Assembly: GCF_022968795.1 (NCBI RefSeq)
Contig: NZ_JALJRB010000026.1
Coordinates: 1-64,000 of the forward strand
DNA: 64,000 nucleotides
From: Desulfatitalea alkaliphila
GTDB lineage: Bacteria > Desulfobacterota > Desulfobacteria > Desulfobacterales > Desulfosarcinaceae
Direction: 5' to 3'
Part shown: one piece after another, positions 61,633 through 64,000 of the stretch
Numbering within the stretch: the stretch's first letter is position 1
How the letters are laid out: each line of letters opens with the position of its first letter
The notes under the pieces: generated by a model
Databases searched by the model: none
Told to the model about the DNA's origin: nothing
The model's input: only the letters and a program-made list of their open reading frames with translations
Made by a program: the position numbers and the translations under genes

Positions 61633-64000
61633 TCAAGCCTTGACTAGTTTTTCGCCGTCCACCCTGCATCTGCCATTTTTCTTCATGAGTTCTATGCCTT
61701 CCTCGAAAAACGCGCTCACATTGACACCGAGTCGCGTAATGCCGAACAGGTTGGCGGTTTCTCGCGCAAGGTCATCCTGGTTCATGCTGATATGCATTTT
61801 CAGGATCTGGGACGCCGCGTTGGCGATTTCCTCCGGGCAGATTTCCCCTGCCGTTCTCGCCCTTGGCTCCATCTCGCCAGGGATACGGAAATTCTTGTAA
61901 GGGCTTTCAGACAAATCTTTGGTCCAGATAAACGCACGCTTCCCCGACCGGCGTACCGGAAGGCCGTTCTGCTTCACTGCGTCTTTGACCGCCGTGCGGA
62001 TGCGGTTCCCGGTTCTTTTGAGCCCCCAGAGGGACGCCACCTCCGAGCAGAGCGAATCGAACAGAAGGGGGGCCTCAGTATCAACGATCGATTTGACCAG
62101 TGCGCGCACTTGTCGTGCGTTTTTCGGATCGTGAAGCTCACCCTGGAAGGTTTTGGTACCCGGCGGCTTGTAACGCCGATAGATCAACTGCCCCGGAAGC
62201 TCGGTACCGTCGCGAATGGGACCAGTGGGATGGGGCGCAACAGCCGCCGCGCCCCTTGCAAACTGCAGATTCGTGTCCTGCTTGCCGGGCGTACCGGTTG
62301 GTGCGGAATTCGGAGGGATGTTAGCCGGGGGGCTCAGGTCAACGTCGTTGGCCGCGTCAAATTTCTGTTTGGATACCCTGATCGCCTCTTCAAGTTTGGC
62401 AATCTCCTTGGGTCGCTGAAGCCACCAGTCGGTCGACCAAATGCGATGCAACCGCCAGCCGAGGCCTTCCAGCACTGTCTGGCGGAGCCGGTCGCGATCC
62501 CTTGCCGACTTGGCGCTGTGGTAGTTCGCACCATCGCACTCGACGCCTAAAAGGTACCGGCCGGGAGCGTCGGGATCGCGGACGGCCAGATCGATCCGAT
62601 ACCCTGAACAACCTACCTGCGCATCTACGCGCCAGCCGCGCTGGGTCAATTCATCCAGAACCGACTGTTCGAAGCCGGATTCCACCTCCCCGGTCGTTTG
62701 GCGCACCTCTTCCGCGAATGCGACCGGTCCGCGCTTCACGTAATCCAGAAAGGCCCGCAGGTGACGCACGCCGACGGCCTGGGTTCGGGATAGGTCGATT
62801 TGCTCGGGCGCCAGGCGCGAAAAGACCAGCAACTGCCTGCGCGCCCGGGTGATGGCCACGTTGAGCCGGCGCTCGCCGCCTTTATTGTTCAGCGGGCCGA
62901 AGTTCATACGGGTTATCCCGGCGGGGTCCGGCCCGTAGCAGATCGAGAACAGGATCACGTCCCGTTCATCGCCCTGGACCGTCTCAAGGTTCTTGACGAA
63001 GACGGGCTCGGAAACCGTCGTGAAGTACGGCTCGATTTCCGGGTACTCGCCTCGCGCGGCGTCCAGGAGGTCCTCGACCAACCCTTGCTGCGCCTGGCTG
63101 AAGGTCACCACGCCGAGGGAGTTGTTCTGTTCCTCGGGATCGCGCAGCCTCCGGACGATCTCGGCCACCACCGCTTCCGCCTCCTTGCGGTTCGTGCGCG
63201 ACCTGCCGTAGTCGTAGACCCCGTCCGGTACTTCACGCCAGCGCACACCGAGCCCTGGATGCTCCGCGAGGGCGGCCGGAAAGGTGTGGAGCCGGTTATC
63301 GTAGTATTGGCGGTTGCTGAAGGCGATCAGGCTCTCGTGGCGGCTGCGGTAATGCCAATCGAGGCGCAGCGGCTTTATTCCCGCCGCTTCCGCCTCTTCG
63401 AGGATGCTCTCCAGTTCCTCCGGCAGATCATCCTCGCTGTACTCCTCATCGCCTTTCTGCCGTTCGAAGAAGCTCGTGGGTGGAAGCTGGCGGGAGTCAC
63501 CGACCACGAGCAGCTGGTTCCCGCGCGCGATGGCGCCGATAGCGTCGTACGTGGGCATCTGCGACGCCTCGTCGAACACGACGATATCGAACTTCGGGAA
63601 GTCCGCGCCGATGAACTGGGCCACCGAAAGCGGGCTCATGAGCACGCAGGGCTTGCACCTGGCCAGCGCATTCGGGCACTCCCTGAAAATGCGCCGGATC
63701 GTTTTGCGTCCACCTTGCGCGAACCGCTGGAGCAATCCGGCCTCGGAGCTGGCCGGCGTGCGCTGCCCGGCAGCCGCTGCCCGCGGCATCCTGCCGGCGA
63801 TCCGGGCGAAGGTCTCCTTTCTGGTCAGGTCGGCAATTTGGGTTTCGAGCCCCCGGAACTCCCGAATCTTCAGGTCGTGCCGCTCTCCGATGAACCCGGC
63901 GAGGGACGGGATCGACTTCAAGACCGTCCTCGCCCACCAGTCGGCAAAGGAGTGCTCAAAGGTTGATTTCAACTGGTGAACGCCGATATCTCCGCGTTCG
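61633..64000 (-). CDS. C-terminal part of large SF1 helicase with PD-(D/E)XK-type nuclease domain (runs off window)
   Basis: At least 788 residues; the reading frame stays open to the window edge, so the N-terminus lies beyond. SF1 motifs: Walker B DIVVFDEASQMP, GDSRQLPPTSFF, LDWHYRSRHESLIAFSN, TVQGDERDVILFS and RRLNVAITRARRQLLVF. A DUF559/Vsr-like nuclease follows (FEQSVLDELTQRGW, YRIDLAV, LLGVECDGANYHSA, ending HRIWSTDWW), then a C-terminal region resembling DUF3320-type tails. The DUF4011-type helicase-nuclease architecture recurs in defence-rich regions, but the role here is not proven. Sits 102 nt upstream of the channel gene on the same strand. Confidence 0.85.
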   Translation of the reverse strand, partial: ERGDIGVHQLKSTFEHSFADWWARTVLKSIPSLAGFIGERHDLKIREFRGLETQIADLTRKETFARIAGRMPRAAAAGQRTPASSEAGLLQRFAQGGRKTIRRIFRECPNALARCKPCVLMSPLSVAQFIGADFPKFDIVVFDEASQMPTYDAIGAIARGNQLLVVGDSRQLPPTSFFERQKGDEEYSEDDLPEELESILEEAEAAGIKPLRLDWHYRSRHESLIAFSNRQYYDNRLHTFPAALAEHPGLGVRWREVPDGVYDYGRSRTNRKEAEAVVAEIVRRLRDPEEQNNSLGVVTFSQAQQGLVEDLLDAARGEYPEIEPYFTTVSEPVFVKNLETVQGDERDVILFSICYGPDPAGITRMNFGPLNNKGGERRLNVAITRARRQLLVFSRLAPEQIDLSRTQAVGVRHLRAFLDYVKRGPVAFAEEVRQTTGEVESGFEQSVLDELTQRGWRVDAQVGCSGYRIDLAVRDPDAPGRYLLGVECDGANYHSAKSARDRDRLRQTVLEGLGWRLHRIWSTDWWLQRPKEIAKLEEAIRVSKQKFDAANDVDLSPPANIPPNSAPTGTPGKQDTNLQFARGAAAVAPHPTGPIRDGTELPGQLIYRRYKPPGTKTFQGELHDPKNARQVRALVKSIVDTEAPLLFDSLCSEVASLWGLKRTGNRIRTAVKDAVKQNGLPVRRSGKRAFIWTKDLSESPYKNFRIPGEMEPRARTAGEICPEEIANAASQILKMHISMNQDDLARETANLFGITRLGVNVSAFFEEGIELMKKNGRCRVDGEKLVKA

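Noticed and set aside
1..64000. tRNA and rRNA genes
   Set aside because: No cloverleaf with matching T-arm and acceptor stem or rRNA-like block was recognised by eye on either strand; a covariance search would be needed to be certain.

Overview
The window looks like chromosomal DNA of a high-GC Gram-negative bacterium, most likely a sulfate reducer of the Desulfobacterota (Desulfosarcina/Desulfococcus type). This is an inference from a GlcD/GlcF-type glycolate/lactate dehydrogenase with CCG-domain partner, a short-form ThiC, a Gly-rich C-terminal 'GGCF' tail, a MerR-TetR fused regulator and many lipoproteins; no rRNA, tRNA or other direct taxonomic marker is present.

Layout. 0.1-1.7 kb: secreted CAP/PKD protein. 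1.9-3.0 kb: a RAYT (REP-type Y1 transposase) gene bounded by a perfect 27-bp inverted repeat. 3.0-5.8 kb: glcD-glcF and the 5' remnant of a third gene. 5.8-6.8 kb: a vapBC-type toxin-antitoxin pair wedged between that remnant and a fragment of a DmeF-like metal efflux gene. 7.0-9.5 kb: FG-GAP lipoprotein and an MBL-fold hydrolase. 9.7-15.0 kb: a giant tandem UvrA with four ABC ATPase modules. 15.1-32.8 kb: a type VI secretion (T6SS) operon, tssE-F-G-K-L-M, an AMIN-domain gene, vgrG, a DUF2169-pentapeptide fusion, a second pentapeptide protein, DUF3540 and a DUF4150 PAAR-like tip. Sheath, Hcp, TssA, ClpV and TssJ are not in the window. 32.9-37.6 kb: MerR-TetR regulator, nitronate monooxygenase-like protein, alpha/beta hydrolase, DUF1330 protein and a membrane protein. 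37.8-46.5 kb, minus strand: parvulin isomerase, a 1263-residue double carboxylesterase lipoprotein and three alpha/beta-hydrolase lipoproteins, with duplicated promoters and terminators. 46.5-49.0 kb: hybrid sensor kinase. 49.3-50.1 kb: FAH-family hydrolase. 50.2-55.1 kb: TPP riboswitch plus thiSGHFEC. 55.2-58.9 kb: rnk and two adjacent asparagine-synthetase-like genes, one with the glutaminase Cys replaced. 59.2-60.9 kb: what appears to be a small integron-cassette remnant: two attC-like sites, a frameshifted brnT with brnA, another frameshifted cassette gene and a DUF2007 gene. 61.0-64.0 kb: potassium-channel-like protein and the C-terminal part of a large SF1 helicase-nuclease that runs off the window.

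How parts work together. The T6SS block supplies baseplate (TssE/F/G/K), membrane complex (TssL/M) and a loaded spike (VgrG, DUF2169 adaptor, PAAR-like tip); no classical toxin domain is visible, so the pentapeptide proteins are the candidate payload or adaptor. The thi operon makes the thiazole and pyrimidine halves of thiamine and joins them under TPP control. The esterase/hydrolase lipoproteins form a surface ester-degrading locus driven by two near-identical promoters that each carry a palindrome centred near -41, suggesting a shared activator.
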